Position numbers and translations under genes: made by a program
Source: Plecoglossus altivelis
Taxonomy: Eukaryota; Chordata; Actinopteri; Osmeriformes; Plecoglossidae
Direction of reading: 5' to 3'
Assembly (NCBI GenBank): GCA_036571765.1
Contig: BROE01000016.1
Span: 15,716,384-15,780,383, forward strand
Length of the DNA: 64,000 bases
Shown here: positions 24,471 to 35,949 of the stretch, piece after piece
Numbering within the stretch: position 1 is the first letter of the stretch
Layout of the letters: every line of letters starts with the position of its first letter
Notes under the pieces: model-generated
Database searches by the model: none
What the model was told of the DNA's origin: nothing
What the model saw: only the letters and a program-made list of their open reading frames with translations

Positions 24471-24830
24471 TTACACACACACACACATACACACACACAC
24501 ACTCATACCACACACACACCACATCAACACACACATACTACACAAACATGTACATCACACACACACACACACACACTCATACCACACACACACCACATCA
24601 ACACACACATACTACACAAACATGTACATCACATACACACACACACACACTAATACCACACACACACCACATCAACACACACATACTACACAAACATGTA
24701 CATCTCATACACACACACACCACATCAACACATACAACACAAACATGTACATCACATACACACACACTCCAACACACACATCTACCCCCTTAAAACAGCA
24801 CACACACACACACACCCACACACAGAGCTC
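24471..24830. repeat. CA-rich minisatellite, about 74-bp unit
   Basis: The marker acaaacatgtacat recurs at about 24542, 24616, 24690 and 24739, giving two 74-bp periods and one shortened 49-bp unit. Units also share cacatcaacacacacatact. This explains the His/Thr-rich 228-residue frame across 24151-24837. Confidence 0.9.
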
Positions 24831-25771
24831 ACATTAGTAAAGATACACAATTTATTTCCCTAACACACAAAGTTTGCAGGAAAGTGTGGATAGAAGACAG
24901 TTCAAATGCATGGTTTGTTGCTGCTCAAGGCCACAAAGGAAAATTCCATTAACAAGAAAACATCTGACTGGACATGAGCTCCTGACCAACTCATCATCAT
25001 CATCATCTGCATCCTGCTCCTACCTCTTCAAGCAGCTCTGGGGAAACTGTAGCAGGGCTCCACAGCCTCATGCAGACGTACCACCAGCCAAACCACATTG
25101 CTGATGCATTTTTCCAAATATATGAATACATTTGGTTTAGCAAGATGACTGTTCTCTAAATCAAACCGTTAACAGGCCCCAGGAATTAAAAACATTCATC
25201 ATGTTGAAGCAGTAGAAAGTTGCTCACTTTAGAATCCAGTCTTGCCGACACAGTTCTCCTCTCAGGGGATACTTGCTGTGCGAACACATTACTTTTCTGA
25301 TTGTTTTCAGAAAGAGAAGCATTTTATGATTACCCTGGATAGTGTTATAATGTATGTTTTGGCTAACAGCAAAACCAGCCGGAAATCCCCACCTGTCTTC
25401 AGGCAAACAGAACAATAGAGAACCTAATTATGGCTCTTTCCCCAACTGTCTCTCACGGCTACCAGCTACAAACATATTTCCCCCACTTGTCCAGCATATT
25501 TGCTTTTCTGCAGTGACAAGCAAGATTAGTTTCTGGTATTCTCTGCGATTGGTTATTCATAGTGTTGCTGCTCGAACCGAAATTAAAGTGAGGTTGTATT
25601 GACCGTCCCACTTGCTTCTCTAATCATGTTTGTTTGTTTTTTAAACATTTTTTATATTGCAGATGAAGAGCTGGTTGGTTAAACCAATAGCAGAGATCTA
25701 CTGTCTAGATGTAAAAGTGAATTTGACCTCCAAATGTAATAGCTCGGTAAAATTTTCAGAGCAAACATTTA

Positions 25772-27085
25772 CAGTTTTTCTCAATTGTTTACACACATTT
25801 TCTGGTACTTGAGACAAAAGGACCACAACATGTAACTCATTCACCAACCCCCCAAACCAATTCTGCTAAACTACAAGCACAATTCCTGCTTTACACTCAA
25901 ATTTCAGTTCTAAAACACACTTTTTTCAAAACACTACACACAATTCTCTGCTTTTGGCACAATTTTCATGCAGAAAATATCTTGTTTTCACAATGAACAC
26001 ACTGCCATTCAAATGTGTACACTGACTCATCACAAGGGCAAACACCCGTCACACAGTTTTACAATTGGCAATCAGAGCTTTAGCATAAAAGGGCAATAGG
26101 TGAGCTGTTCTGTTTTGGAGCAATGGATGCCAACATTGGAAACAGAGGCAGAGCCAGAGGAGTGAGAGTAAAGATGAGGAGGACGGGGAGGACGAGGACG
26201 AGGACGAGGAAGGCCAAGGACCGTAATCTCTGATGAGATCCGAGCCACTTTGGTTGATCATGTGGTCAACCATGGTCTAACAATGAGCGAGGCTGGGCAA
26301 AGAGTACGGCCACATTTGAGCAGGTACACTGTAGCATCCATCATCCGGACTTTCCGAAATGAGCATAGGTAAGAAATCTACTCTCACTAGAAAATTGCAG
26401 TACTGCATATCAATACAGTAGTCAATGAGTACAGTAGTACAGTATTGCCCGTGGACTGTTCTGTAGGACTGTAAAAGATACTGTAAAGTATGTTTCAAGT
26501 ATTTTGGAGTTGTATATGTACTTTGTATTTACAGTACTGTACTATTTGTTTGGCAGAACTGAAAGATTACCAACTCAAGGTGGTCAGGAACGTGTTCTGT
26601 ATCCTGAACAGGAAAATTCTTCTGTTGTTTTGTATGTAGTGTATGTGCAACTTTGTGTTGGTTGGGAATGGAATGTGTACACTGTGTACATTGTTTTTGC
26701 AGGAAAAATCTAATACAATTTTACCGTGCATTTGTGTGTTCTGAGCATAAAAACAAATATTCTCAAATATTTCACAACACACTTATGTGTGTACTGTCTG
26801 TAGTAAGTGTAACACTGGAAACACACAAACTGTTCACTTACATTGAGCACATCAGTGTGCAGCTGGTTCTTATAAATGTCTACACATATGATGGTTTGTG
26901 TGTGTCATTTGAAAACAAAATCCCATTTTGAGAAGTAATAACATTGTTTTGAATGTAAAGTTTCATTTTGCAGGAGAATTGAGGGGTTTTGCCCATTGTG
27001 TGTGTGTTTTGGGGATTTGTGTGTAGAGTTCTGAGAATATGAGGCAAGCTTTCAGAAAATGTGTGTAAACAATTGAGAAAAACTG
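25772..27085 (+). mobile_element. Deleted Tc1/IS630-like DNA transposon, left copy
   Basis: Bounded by TA dinucleotides (25770-25771 and 27086-27087), with terminal inverted repeats of about 32 bp starting CAGTTTTTCTCAATTG. Inside are the N-terminal helix-turn-helix coding part of an IS630/Tc1-type transposase, a short intron, and the start of a second exon that breaks off, so the DDE catalytic region is absent. At 1.3 kb it is a non-autonomous deletion derivative. It faces its sister copy head to head across 221 bp. The TA target duplication fits the Tc1/mariner superfamily, and the family name is inferred from the transposase fragment. Confidence 0.85.
26123..26640 (+). pseudogene. Transposase fragment (HTH part), left copy
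   Basis: A first ATG frame at 26123 codes for a Gly/Arg/Thr-rich start and stops at TGA after about 37 codons. One nucleotide out of phase, codons from 26223 read VISDEIRATLVDHVVNHG, then SEAGQRVRP and ASIIRTFRNEH. This is the typical helix-turn-helix N terminus of fish IS630/Tc1-like transposases. A donor AG|gtaaga at 26368/26369 and an acceptor ggcag before 26557 frame a 188-bp intron, after which RTERLPTQGGQ follows and similarity ends. It is broken by a frameshift and lacks the catalytic domain, so it is not functional. Confidence 0.75.
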
Positions 27086-27087
27086 TA

Positions 27088-27304
27088 AGAAAAAACTGCC
27101 AATTGGATTCACCCCAACAGTTTTTTGGGTGCCAAATTTGCTACTGTAGTAACACACCACAATGTTTGGGATAAAGTGCAGAATGTTGCGGTGATGATCT
27201 TGAATAATATGCCACAGATAGAATTAATGTGCCTAACCAAAGACAGATTTCCACAATTACGGCAGCTTAAAAGAGAGGGTGGATGGAAAAAAGTAAGGCA
27301 ATAA
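27088..27304. other. Spacer between the two inverted transposon copies
   Basis: About 217 bp of sequence not belonging to either element, beginning agaaaaaactgccaattgga. It would be the loop if the two copies paired. No feature was recognised. Confidence 0.7.
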
Positions 27305-27306
27305 TA

Positions 27307-28667
27307 CAGTTTTTCTCAATTGTTTACACACATTTTCTGAAAGCTTGCCTCATATTCTCAGAACTCTACACACAAATCCCCAAAACACACACACAATGGG
27401 CAAAAACCCTCAATTCTCCTGCAAAATGAAACTTTACATTCAAAACAATGTTATTTCTTCTCAAAATGGGATTTTGTTTTCAAATGACACACACAAACCA
27501 TCATATGTATAGACATTTATAAGAACCATCTACACACTGATGTGCTCAATGTAAAACACCATGATGAATGTAAAACACTTCTTCTCCATTCATCATAATG
27601 ACTTAGGCCCTTTTTTTGTGTGTTACAGTGTTACACTTACTACAGACAGCACAAACATAAGTGTGTTGTGAAATATTTGAGAATATTGTTTTATACTCAG
27701 AACACACAAATACACAGTAAAATTGTATTTTACAGTATTTTTCCTGCAAAAACAATACACAGTGTACATCCCATTCCCAACCAACACAAGGTTGCACATA
27801 CACTACATACAAAACAACAGAAGAATGTTCCTGTTCAAGAGACAGAACACGTTCCTTGAGTTGGTAATCTTTCAGTTCTGCCAAACAAATAGTACAATAC
27901 TGTAAATACAAAGTAGGTATACAACTCCTAAATACTAGAAAACACACTTTACAGTATTTTTACAGTCCTACAGAACAGTCCACAGGCAATACTGTACTAC
28001 TATACTCATTGACTACTGTATTGATATGCAGTACTGCAATTTTCTAGTGAGAGTAGATTTCTTACCTATTCTCATTTCGGAAAGTCCAGATGATGGATGC
28101 TACAGTGTACCTGCTCAAACGTGGCCGTACTCTTTGCCCAGCCTCCCTCCCCTTATTGTTAGACCATGGTTGACCACATGATTAACCAAAGTGGCTCGGA
28201 TCTCATCAAAGATTACGGTCCTTGGCCTTCATCGTCCTCGTCCTCGTCCTCCCCATCCTCCTCATCTTTACTCTCACTCCTCTGCCTCTGCCTCTGTTTC
28301 CAATGTTGGCATCCATTGCTCCAAAACACAATAGCTCACCTATTGCCCTTTTATGCTAAAGCTCTGATTGCCAATTGTAAAACTGTGTGACGGGTATTTG
28401 CCCTTGTGATGAGTCAGTGTACATATTTGAATGGCAGTGTGTTCATTGTGAAAACAAGATATTTTCTGCATGAAAATTGTGCCAAAAGCAGAGAATTGTG
28501 TGTAGTGTTTTGAAAAAAGTGTGTTTTAGAACTGAAATTTGAGTGTAAAGCAGGAATTGAGCTTGTAGTTTAGCAGAATTGGTTTGGGGGGTTGGTGAAT
28601 GAGTTACATGTTGTGGTCCTTTTGTCTCAAGTACCAGAAAATGTGTGTAAACAATTGAGAAAAACTG
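27307..28667 (-). mobile_element. Deleted Tc1/IS630-like DNA transposon, right (inverted) copy
   Basis: Same element as at 25772-27085 in opposite orientation, flanked by TA (27305-27306 and 28668-28669), with the same terminal inverted repeats. It shares the internal deletion and junction with the left copy but has about 60 bp extra (around 27555-27620) and other small indels. The deletion therefore predates both insertions or a local duplication. Orientation is minus, the same as grid1 transcription. Confidence 0.85.
27790..28316 (-). pseudogene. Transposase fragment (HTH part), right copy
   Basis: Minus-strand counterpart of the left fragment. ATG is at 28316, the donor is at 28066/28065 and exon 2 begins at 27877. 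It carries the same early frame break and also a 5-bp insertion (ataaggggaggg in place of atgagcg) within the helix-turn-helix region. No catalytic domain is present. Not functional. Confidence 0.75.
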
Positions 28668-28988
28668 TAAGAAAAAAAAGACATTTAGTTCAGCATCTCA
28701 ATTCAAAGAGTGTGCAGCTACAATGGAGGTCATGTCAATTTTCACGCTATTTTAGCATTCAAATATAATTACAATGAAACGTTTAATCATAGGGGAAGAC
28801 TTACTCCATACCTGTCAGACTGCAGCATAATGATGAACAAAGAACTACCCCACTCTCCAAATGGTCCTTTCAGTCACTGCTGTCCATCTCTATATTGACC
28901 TTTCCCTTGGTTACTGCGCCCAATGTAGATTACTGTTAGTCTTTAACTAGCCTGTCCTTTTCATATTAGCTGTCTTGGCAATCAGTGC

Positions 28989-29163
28989 TTTGTGTGTGTG
29001 TGTGTGATGTGAATGTGAGGTGTGTAAGTGATGTGTGCGTGTGTGTGATGTGAGATGTGTAATTAATGCGTGTGTAATGTGAATGCTAAATGTGTAAGTG
29101 ATGTGTGTGTGTGTGTGATGTGTAAGGGATGTGTGTGTGATGTGAGATGTGTAAGTGATGTGC

Positions 29164-29215
<52 letters not shown>

Positions 29216-29330
29216 TGTAAGTGATGTGTGTGTGTGTGTGATGTGAGATGTGTAAGTGATGTGTGTGTGTGTGTGTGAGGTGTGTGTGTGTGTGTGATGT
29301 GAGATGTATGTGTGTGCGAGTGTGAGGTGT
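28989..29330. repeat. GT-rich minisatellite (gatgtgagatgtgtaagt)
   Basis: Degenerate units of gtgatgtgagatgtgtaagt with expanded (GT)n, including a pure run at about 29166-29211. Confidence 0.9.
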
Positions 29331-29339
29331 TTTATTTTA

Positions 29340-32300
29340 AAATAAATTATTCTGTTGTATGATGGCAAACGTGTGCTAATTTCATTGTATCACAGCATTA
29401 CGTAGAAACGGAAAAAAAGCTATGTTTGGATTGTCTTTCCTCGAAATACTGACCTGTCCATCAAACTATTCCCTTATCATTGACACCTCACGTGGTCCGG
29501 TTACAATGAGACTGATTGGATCCCTGGAATATAACAACGTCTTCACAAAGATGTGGCAGAGTAGCTGAGTCCATGGCGGTTTGAGCTTTAATCAAACATA
29601 CTGATGACAATGGCGGCTGTGTTGTTTTTATAGGACAAGAACGGCGCCTCACCCGTAGCAGCAAATGGGATAGAATGACTGTGGAAACCTAAAACGTGTG
29701 CAGGTAAAAGAGAGTTCTGCAAAGGTTTGGAAACGCAAGCATCACTGTAATGGACTGGAATTACACTGCTGACTCCTTGCTCCCGGACGATATCAACATT
29801 GCAGGTTATTTCTTGCGCTTCTACAGATGAAAGTAAACCCCAACGGCTTATTTCCTTACAAACAGCAACTGCAGGTGAGACTTTTCATAGGAGGGGAAGC
29901 ACAGAGTCTTAGTTTGGTTCATATTTATATATCACATTGTAAGTGATGACATGACAGTTTCAGTTCTCTGGCTGTCGGTTAGTCAGACTGCATGTCAATG
30001 GACTGCAAAAGTACTAAAGGTCTTGTACAGTTTCCTTATCAGAATAGAAAAAGCAATCATTATTCCTCTGAAACCAATTTGTTAGGGTCATACAGTTTCA
30101 CACTTTATGAATTACCTAACGAGCAAGCCTCATACAGGAAGTGTATAAGTTGAGGGGTATATTTTCCTGAAGGATTGCGTGCTGTTCAAAAAATAATAAG
30201 ATTAGAGCCAGAGTGTAGACAGCCCCAGCCTTGAAACTAACTTTGTCCTAAACATAGACTAACATAACGACGGCTGCCGCCGAATCAATCATATTCTCTG
30301 CTTCTTTTTTCCCAGTAAAGGTTCAAGGTTTCACTCATTTCTTGTTCTTTATCCCATCCGTCTCGCTCTCACTTTCTGTTCGCTACCTCTCTCCTAGCCT
30401 CATCTCTCTGCCCTTGTGTTCCTAGCTTTCTCATTACACAGGTCTCGGGAAATATTCTTCTCTGTTTGCATGCGTTCATCTCCTCATTTTCTAAAGGACC
30501 GAGCTAAAAACCACCCCTCGTTTTCGAAGGCAGCTGAATCAATCTCTGTCCTAATACCAGTCTAATTCCTCTCCTCTCTCCGGTAGGGAGCCGGCCGAAG
30601 AGAAGGCAGCAAATGGATTGTACCCCCTCCTCGCTGGTTCCTGAGCCCCGGTAAGCTCGCCAGGACCCCCTGAGGTCTGGGAAGTATCAGAGCCTCAACC
30701 TCGTTTGACTTCCCCTCAGTCACAAGGCTGGAATCGAAACCGCAGCAATGCACAAACACACTTACAGGCTAAAGCCTTCCAGCCAGTTATCGGACAGGTA
30801 TTGGGAGCCAGGCTAAATGGCTTAGAGACACTGTGCCTGCTACGTAAGATAAACAGGGCTTGATTGTCTTCATTTGAGTCGGTGTTATTCTTGTGCGCTC
30901 GTCCTGTCGATACGCTGGACCGCCTCTTGAGACGGTCTCCTTTGGAAGACTTCACACTGGGATCTGACCCAGCCAGCTCACGGTCAAACGGCAAATGTAA
31001 ACACGTTATTCAATTCTCCACGTGAAATAAGCCCTTGACTTTGTGCTCTGTGTCAATGTCATCTTACAGCAAGTTGAGATGGAGGGTGACAAGGGAGAGA
31101 GTTTTCCATCAAAGGATTTGGTTTGTTTTCAGACGATCGTTTTGTCCTCTCTGTAGCATATACAGGAGGCTAGTATACCTTTGTTTGGTCATTCCCAAGA
31201 ATAACCACATTCGCTCTGTGACATTCGATCTGTTGTCAGCTGTACAGATACTCTAAGACCCTGAACTCGCTGACTTAAACTCAGAACGTAGGCGAGAACT
31301 GTAATTTTGTCCTTGAATTGAAAATGAAGAAAGTGTCCTTGTGGTTCTGTGTGAGGCGGATGATGCACAAATATTCTCCAAAACATGGTGCACCAATTGC
31401 GGTCAGTTGGTAATAATTATGTGCTGCCTTAAAGTCTAAAATAGGATTAGCATTTCATTACCTTCTTCACACCCAAAGGCATCAAAAGTTATATTTTCCA
31501 GTTTAATATGTTCAAATGATAATTCAGCAGCCCTACTTTAGCTCTTGGCAGACAAAATGTGTGGTACGGCAAAGAAGTTCAAAATGCGCGAGGCGTGAAT
31601 TCAAATAATGACTCGAAACCGTCAAATGACAAATTGAAGAAGATAAGCAAAGAGAGATGGTTGACGGCCATTGATACATTTGTTGTGATGCGCGTAAACG
31701 GGCATCCGTGGCACACTTCATTAAGCCCTGTCTGCGAGTGACCCCCAGGGCAAACAACCAGCTGTTTAAGCTTTGATAACAGCAAAAGCAGAGGAACTTT
31801 CCGCATCACAACATTAGCCGTGACAGACCGCACTTTCTCAGACTCAACCCAGGATGCAAGCCCAAACCATTTCCCTACGCCCGCTCTCACAGCGCCATGA
31901 GCAGCCCTGTAAACGACAGAATGCGGCATCCCAAGTCCAGACAAAACTAGCGTGTGTGTACATGCGTGTAGGACTTCTACATCTATAGACAATGCGCATC
32001 ATCGCACAGTCGTTACTAGCGACAACACAGCAACACTCCAGATCAGGAGTTTACATTTGTAATAGTTAGCATGATTTGGATGGGTAATTAGTTTAATACT
32101 GTTAGGCATGCGGTGTTTGTGTGTGTGCAGACAGGCGCCTGGAGCAGGAGATGAAAAACAGCATGTTGGCTAACATCTGTCTGCATGAGAGCAGAAAGCA
32201 TGAGCAGAGTTGTGGACTAAGCAGATTGTGTTGTACAGCACAAAATAAAACAGACAAAGTCACTGTTAACTCAACCTAAAACTCATTGCTGTCTCTAAAC

Positions 32301-34820
32301 AGATCACTCTGCTTGTTTATTGCACTGCTGTTGTTCCTCTACTTACTGTGTAATCTCAGTCAATTCAAGAGAAAACTACAGAAATTACATTTACAAACTG
32401 GAAGAAAAAGTGAAAAAAAGTTCTACAGAAACTCGGAAAACCTCCAATCTACAATAAGCAGGATCTGCCCCCAGTGTGGCTGTAAGACCGTTTTCAAGGT
32501 GGCAAAGTAGTCGACTGTGAAGGCGTGGCAACCGGTGGTGTCACAACAGCCTTGCTGTCTCCATGGTCACCACCGCTCCCCCACAGATGAATCCACTCTC
32601 TGCCAGTCTTAATGGGATCTGTAGTTTCAGCATTCGAAACATGGTTCTGTCCTTTAGCATCTGGTTCTACAAGGCTGGCCTGCCACTGCTCCGGGAGCCC
32701 AACGTCTCTGCGATTACCATTACTCATTAGGTCTCAATGTGCTAGTTTTCTAAGTCTGAAAGAAAACGGTACATCAAAACTACTGAGCACGACTTACATT
32801 TGTAATATGTAGCAGACATAGCCAAATATAGCGTGCTCATTTCTGTTCTATTTGACAACATGACCAAACACCACTAAAATTATAATGTAACATGATGGAT
32901 ATACACAGTTAGATGTTATATATGTAATATCGCACAAGACAAAATCAGGCATTTTCTACTTTTCTTTGACTGAATTTCAGAAAGTAGTGTACCACTAATC
33001 CATTTTCTTACAAGACATCGCCTACAGTTTTTTGTTGGTCTCCCGCATATGGGATTGTAGTATGGCCTTACTTTGTTGTACTACTATAATAACTAATCCC
33101 CGTGTTACAGTAATCCATGAGGCTAATAGCTAATCTTTCCACGACATGTTTAGCTCATCCCATCTGTACAGGGGAAGACAGGCTTCAGTCTGGAAGCAGG
33201 TATGAAATCGATGCTTTGGGAACAAGTACACAGAGAACAATGCCACTGCTATTCTTCTCTGGCGGTAAAAACGTGAGCTGAGATTCGATGTCTTCAGGAA
33301 AATACATACAAATACAGGTGCCAGTGTTAGCCTCTATGGTCACACTTTTGGAACCCTTTTCTTGATCAAATTAAATAGTGGTTTTAAGTTGAGAAGGCCA
33401 ATTTTAAGTTACTTTGAGTAACCTTACATTTGACCATTGAGTCCCTCCCTCAAAATTGTACTTCTCAAATGTTTTCACTGTCCTCATGTCTTCTAATCCT
33501 TCCAAATAGTGTCAGGAAATTGTATACAGTACCACACAACACTACCTGCAGAACAGTCTGACTAAAACTCGTTCTGGTATTTACACCACTCAACGTAGCA
33601 AGCTCGCACTCGCTTATCAAGAGTCCGTCTAGGGGTCTGATTCAACTCCCTGGTGCTGTTCAGACGCTAACCGCAAAATAGCTAGCTGCTTTTGTACGCG
33701 TGTGTGAACCGGGGAACTAGCTAGCTTTGTTCCACTAAGGCAGTGAGCCAGGGAAGGTTATAAGGAACCGCGCTCGCGTTTCAGTGATGAGGATCCTAAT
33801 GAGCTTCTACATTCATCTAATTAAAGAAGTAGTGACTTAAACACTGTTAACAGCAGTGCAAATGTCAATGTTGCGGTGGTCATGGAGCCTCATTTAGCGG
33901 GACTGAAATAGCTTGCCTCTGCATTACTGGATATCCTGTTCATTATTATTACACTAATAGTGCCATGTTAGTAAAGATCAGGGTTAGATTTCTCCTCTCC
34001 AGCATACCGCTTCTTTCTATCCTACTATTGTACCGAGCCTTTCATTAAGAATCTCTTCGGAGAGTCATGCAAATTTTTCAAGTTTAAGTTTTTAAGTAAA
34101 AAAAAAAAAGTTTTTAAGTCAGCTGCATCTTTGCCAGACTATAAAAATGGCATTATGGTCACCACCACTAAAACCGTAGTAACTAGATGAATCATAATCA
34201 ATCATGGAGACACAGTCAATTTCTCGCTCTTTATCCTTTAACTAGAGTCAAATACAATGAACACATTACTCTACAAGCCTTTAAGTGACACTGAAAGATG
34301 CCGTGCTTAACAAGAACGCCAGGCTGCATGAGCGCAGTGGTGGCTACTTCTTCAACTGACTCCGTGCTCGACATGAGGGAAAAGCTGAGGGCTTCTTGGC
34401 GTCAAAGGGTCCCTGTGTCCTGCAGAGAAAGCTGCTCACCACAGGAGGCTGGGGAGATGTGGGGACGCGTTAAACAAGCTAACGACGGCTCCATCTGCCT
34501 GCTGCCAACTGGAGGACTCTTTCTTTGGGAATCTCACCTCTACGGGAGCTTGTTTGATGGTTGTACCGTCGGTCAGGACGTCAACACCAACACAGCGTCT
34601 ACGAGACGACCTCGGCAATGCCGACTTGACAGCGTTCAATGGACGCGAGTTGTTTTCGACTCTTGGCTGTGCTGTTCTAACAGGCAGGCACACGCTTCAC
34701 GCTGTGATCAAAATGCGGATTGCCAAAGGTCCAGTGCACAGGGGGTTCTGGTCGTCATGGATGAAATTAAAAGTGAGATCATACACGTGCCCCAAACCCC
34801 CCTACTGCCCCTTCAGCGCC
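29340..34820. other. Mostly unique intronic sequence
   Basis: About 5.5 kb with no recognised exon, transposon or RNA gene and few simple repeats (short A run at about 34098-34110). Reading frames up to 195 codons (34298-34885) run into the neighbouring CT array and have no recognisable domain. Confidence 0.5.
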
Positions 34821-34829
34821 CAGTGTCAC

Positions 34830-35257
34830 TCTCACACAGTCTCTCCCTGTCCTTCTCTCTCTCCTTCTCCTCTCTCTGTTCTTGACCCCTCTCCTTCTCT
34901 CCCTCCGTCTTCTCTCTCTGTTCTCTCACCCTCCGTCTCTCCCTCTTAGCCTCTCTACTCTTCCCTTCTTAACACTATCCCTCTCTCTCCCCCTCCTTCA
35001 CTCTCTATCAGCCTCTCTCCCCCTCCTGTCTATGTTCTCTACCCTTTCTTATCTCTCTCTCTCTCTCTCTCCCTCCTGTCTCTGTTTTCTCCCCTTTCTT
35101 CTCTCTCTCTCCCCCTCCTGTCTCTTTTATCTCCCCCTTTCTTCTCTCTCTCCCCCACCTGTCTCTGTTCTCTCCCCTTTCTTCTCTCTCTCTCCCCCTC
35201 CTTTTCTCTCTGCACTCTCCCCCTCTCTCCTCCTTCGCTCTGTTCTTCCTCTCTCAA
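34830..35257. repeat. CT-rich minisatellite, 40-50-bp units
   Basis: The marker ccctttctt recurs at about 35042, 35092, 35135 and 35175, giving irregular units of 40-50 bp with tctctctctccccctcctgt between. It lies about 170 bp past the donor of the 285-nt exon and is GA-rich in the transcript. Confidence 0.88.
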
Positions 35258-35426
35258 GGGTACCTAATTAAGACTGTCTCTTCAGGAAGGGAATTGATTT
35301 GATTACAGTGAGAGACGGTGAGAGACCTTTCTCTGCCAGCGCCATGGTTTTCCATCCTGCGCGTCACTCAACACCTTCGCCTTTAAACCCTCTCCCCCTC
35401 CCCCTCCCCCACCTCCTTTAACCCAC

Positions 35427-35711
35427 CGTAGTCGCTGTCATAGAAGACGATGAACTTCTGCCAGTGCAGCTCAGTGACCAGGGTGAGCATGACATCGTTG
35501 AGGCGGACCGGAGGCCGTGCAGCCAGGGTGTAGCTCTCTCCGTCGGGGCTGGGGTTGAGCAGACAGGCGGTGCGCGGTGTGCCATCGCCCGCCCTCTGGA
35601 TGAACAGGTGGGGGATGTGCATGGCGTCTGTCAGCGACTGGAGGGCGTTGGCCGCGGCGCAGCCCGTTGATGTGACGAGTGCTAAGATCCCCTGGTTCAT
35701 CAACTCACAAG
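35427..35711 (-). CDS. grid1: grid1 exon (285 nt), amino-terminal domain, first of four in the window
   Basis: Encodes about 95 residues of the delta-1 amino-terminal domain: CELMNQGILALVTSTGCAAA, then ALQSLTDAMHIPHLFIQR, then TPRTACLLNPSPDGESYTLA, RPPVRLNDVM, and WQKFIVFYDSDY. MHIPHLF with PPVRLNDVM is diagnostic of delta receptors, and NPSPDGE with STGCA favours delta-1. Cysteines at exon residues 1, 17 and 49 match conserved positions; the last two probably form an intradomain disulfide. On the minus strand the acceptor is ctctacag|CT at 35712/35711 and the donor is TACG|gtgggt at 35427/35426. It is phase 1 at both ends, so it is symmetric. The polypyrimidine tract is a C31 homopolymer. 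Earlier exons, including the signal peptide, are beyond the window. Confidence 0.96.
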
Positions 35712-35716
35712 CTGTA

Positions 35717-35718
<2 letters not shown>

Positions 35719-35749
<31 letters not shown>
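35719..35749. repeat. Poly-G run (31 G) at the acceptor of the 285-nt exon
   Basis: C31 in the transcript, ending six nucleotides before the acceptor AG. Homopolymer length is likely unreliable in the assembly and polymorphic in populations. Confidence 0.95.
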
Positions 35750-35750
<1 letters not shown>

Positions 35751-35912
35751 CAGGGGAGGGAGAACAGGAGGAGGAGGAGTCAGGCGGGAGGGGAGGAGAG
35801 GGAGAAGGGAGGAGAGGGAGAAGGAAGGGAGAAGGGAGGAGAAGGAGAAGGAAGGGAGAAGGGAGGAGAGGGAGAAGGAAGGGAGAAGGGAGGAGAGGGA
35901 GAAAGGGGTGAG
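35750..35912. repeat. GA-rich repeat (agggagaaggaagggagaag)
   Basis: Degenerate purine array with about 27-36-bp periodicity, extending the C/T-rich tract upstream of the 285-nt exon in transcript sense. A Pro/Leu/Phe-rich frame on the minus strand runs into the exon from here and is an artefact. Confidence 0.9.
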
Positions 35913-35949
35913 TTATACTTACATCCCCAACAACAGATGAGTTAAGATT

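Larger units (their letters stand above)
22743..35426 (-). other. grid1: grid1 intron (12.7 kb)
   Basis: Intron between the 285-nt exon (donor gtgggt at 35426) and the 206-nt exon. It holds long simple repeats near the acceptor, two inverted deleted transposons, a GT-rich array at 29 kb, mostly unique sequence from 29.3 to 34.8 kb and a CT-rich array at its 5' end. No second gene is recognised. Confidence 0.85.

Noticed and set aside
24471..24830. CRISPR-like regular repeats
   Set aside because: The 74-bp periodicity is a CA minisatellite in a vertebrate intron, with no unique spacers and no cas genes.
24151..24837. 228-residue His/Thr/Cys-rich ORF on the plus strand
   Set aside because: It is entirely GT and CA repeat translated. 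No recognisable protein.
34298..34885. 195-residue ORF on the plus strand
   Set aside because: No domain recognised. Its 3' part is the CT-rich array, and it is antisense to grid1 with no splice signals I could tie to a gene.
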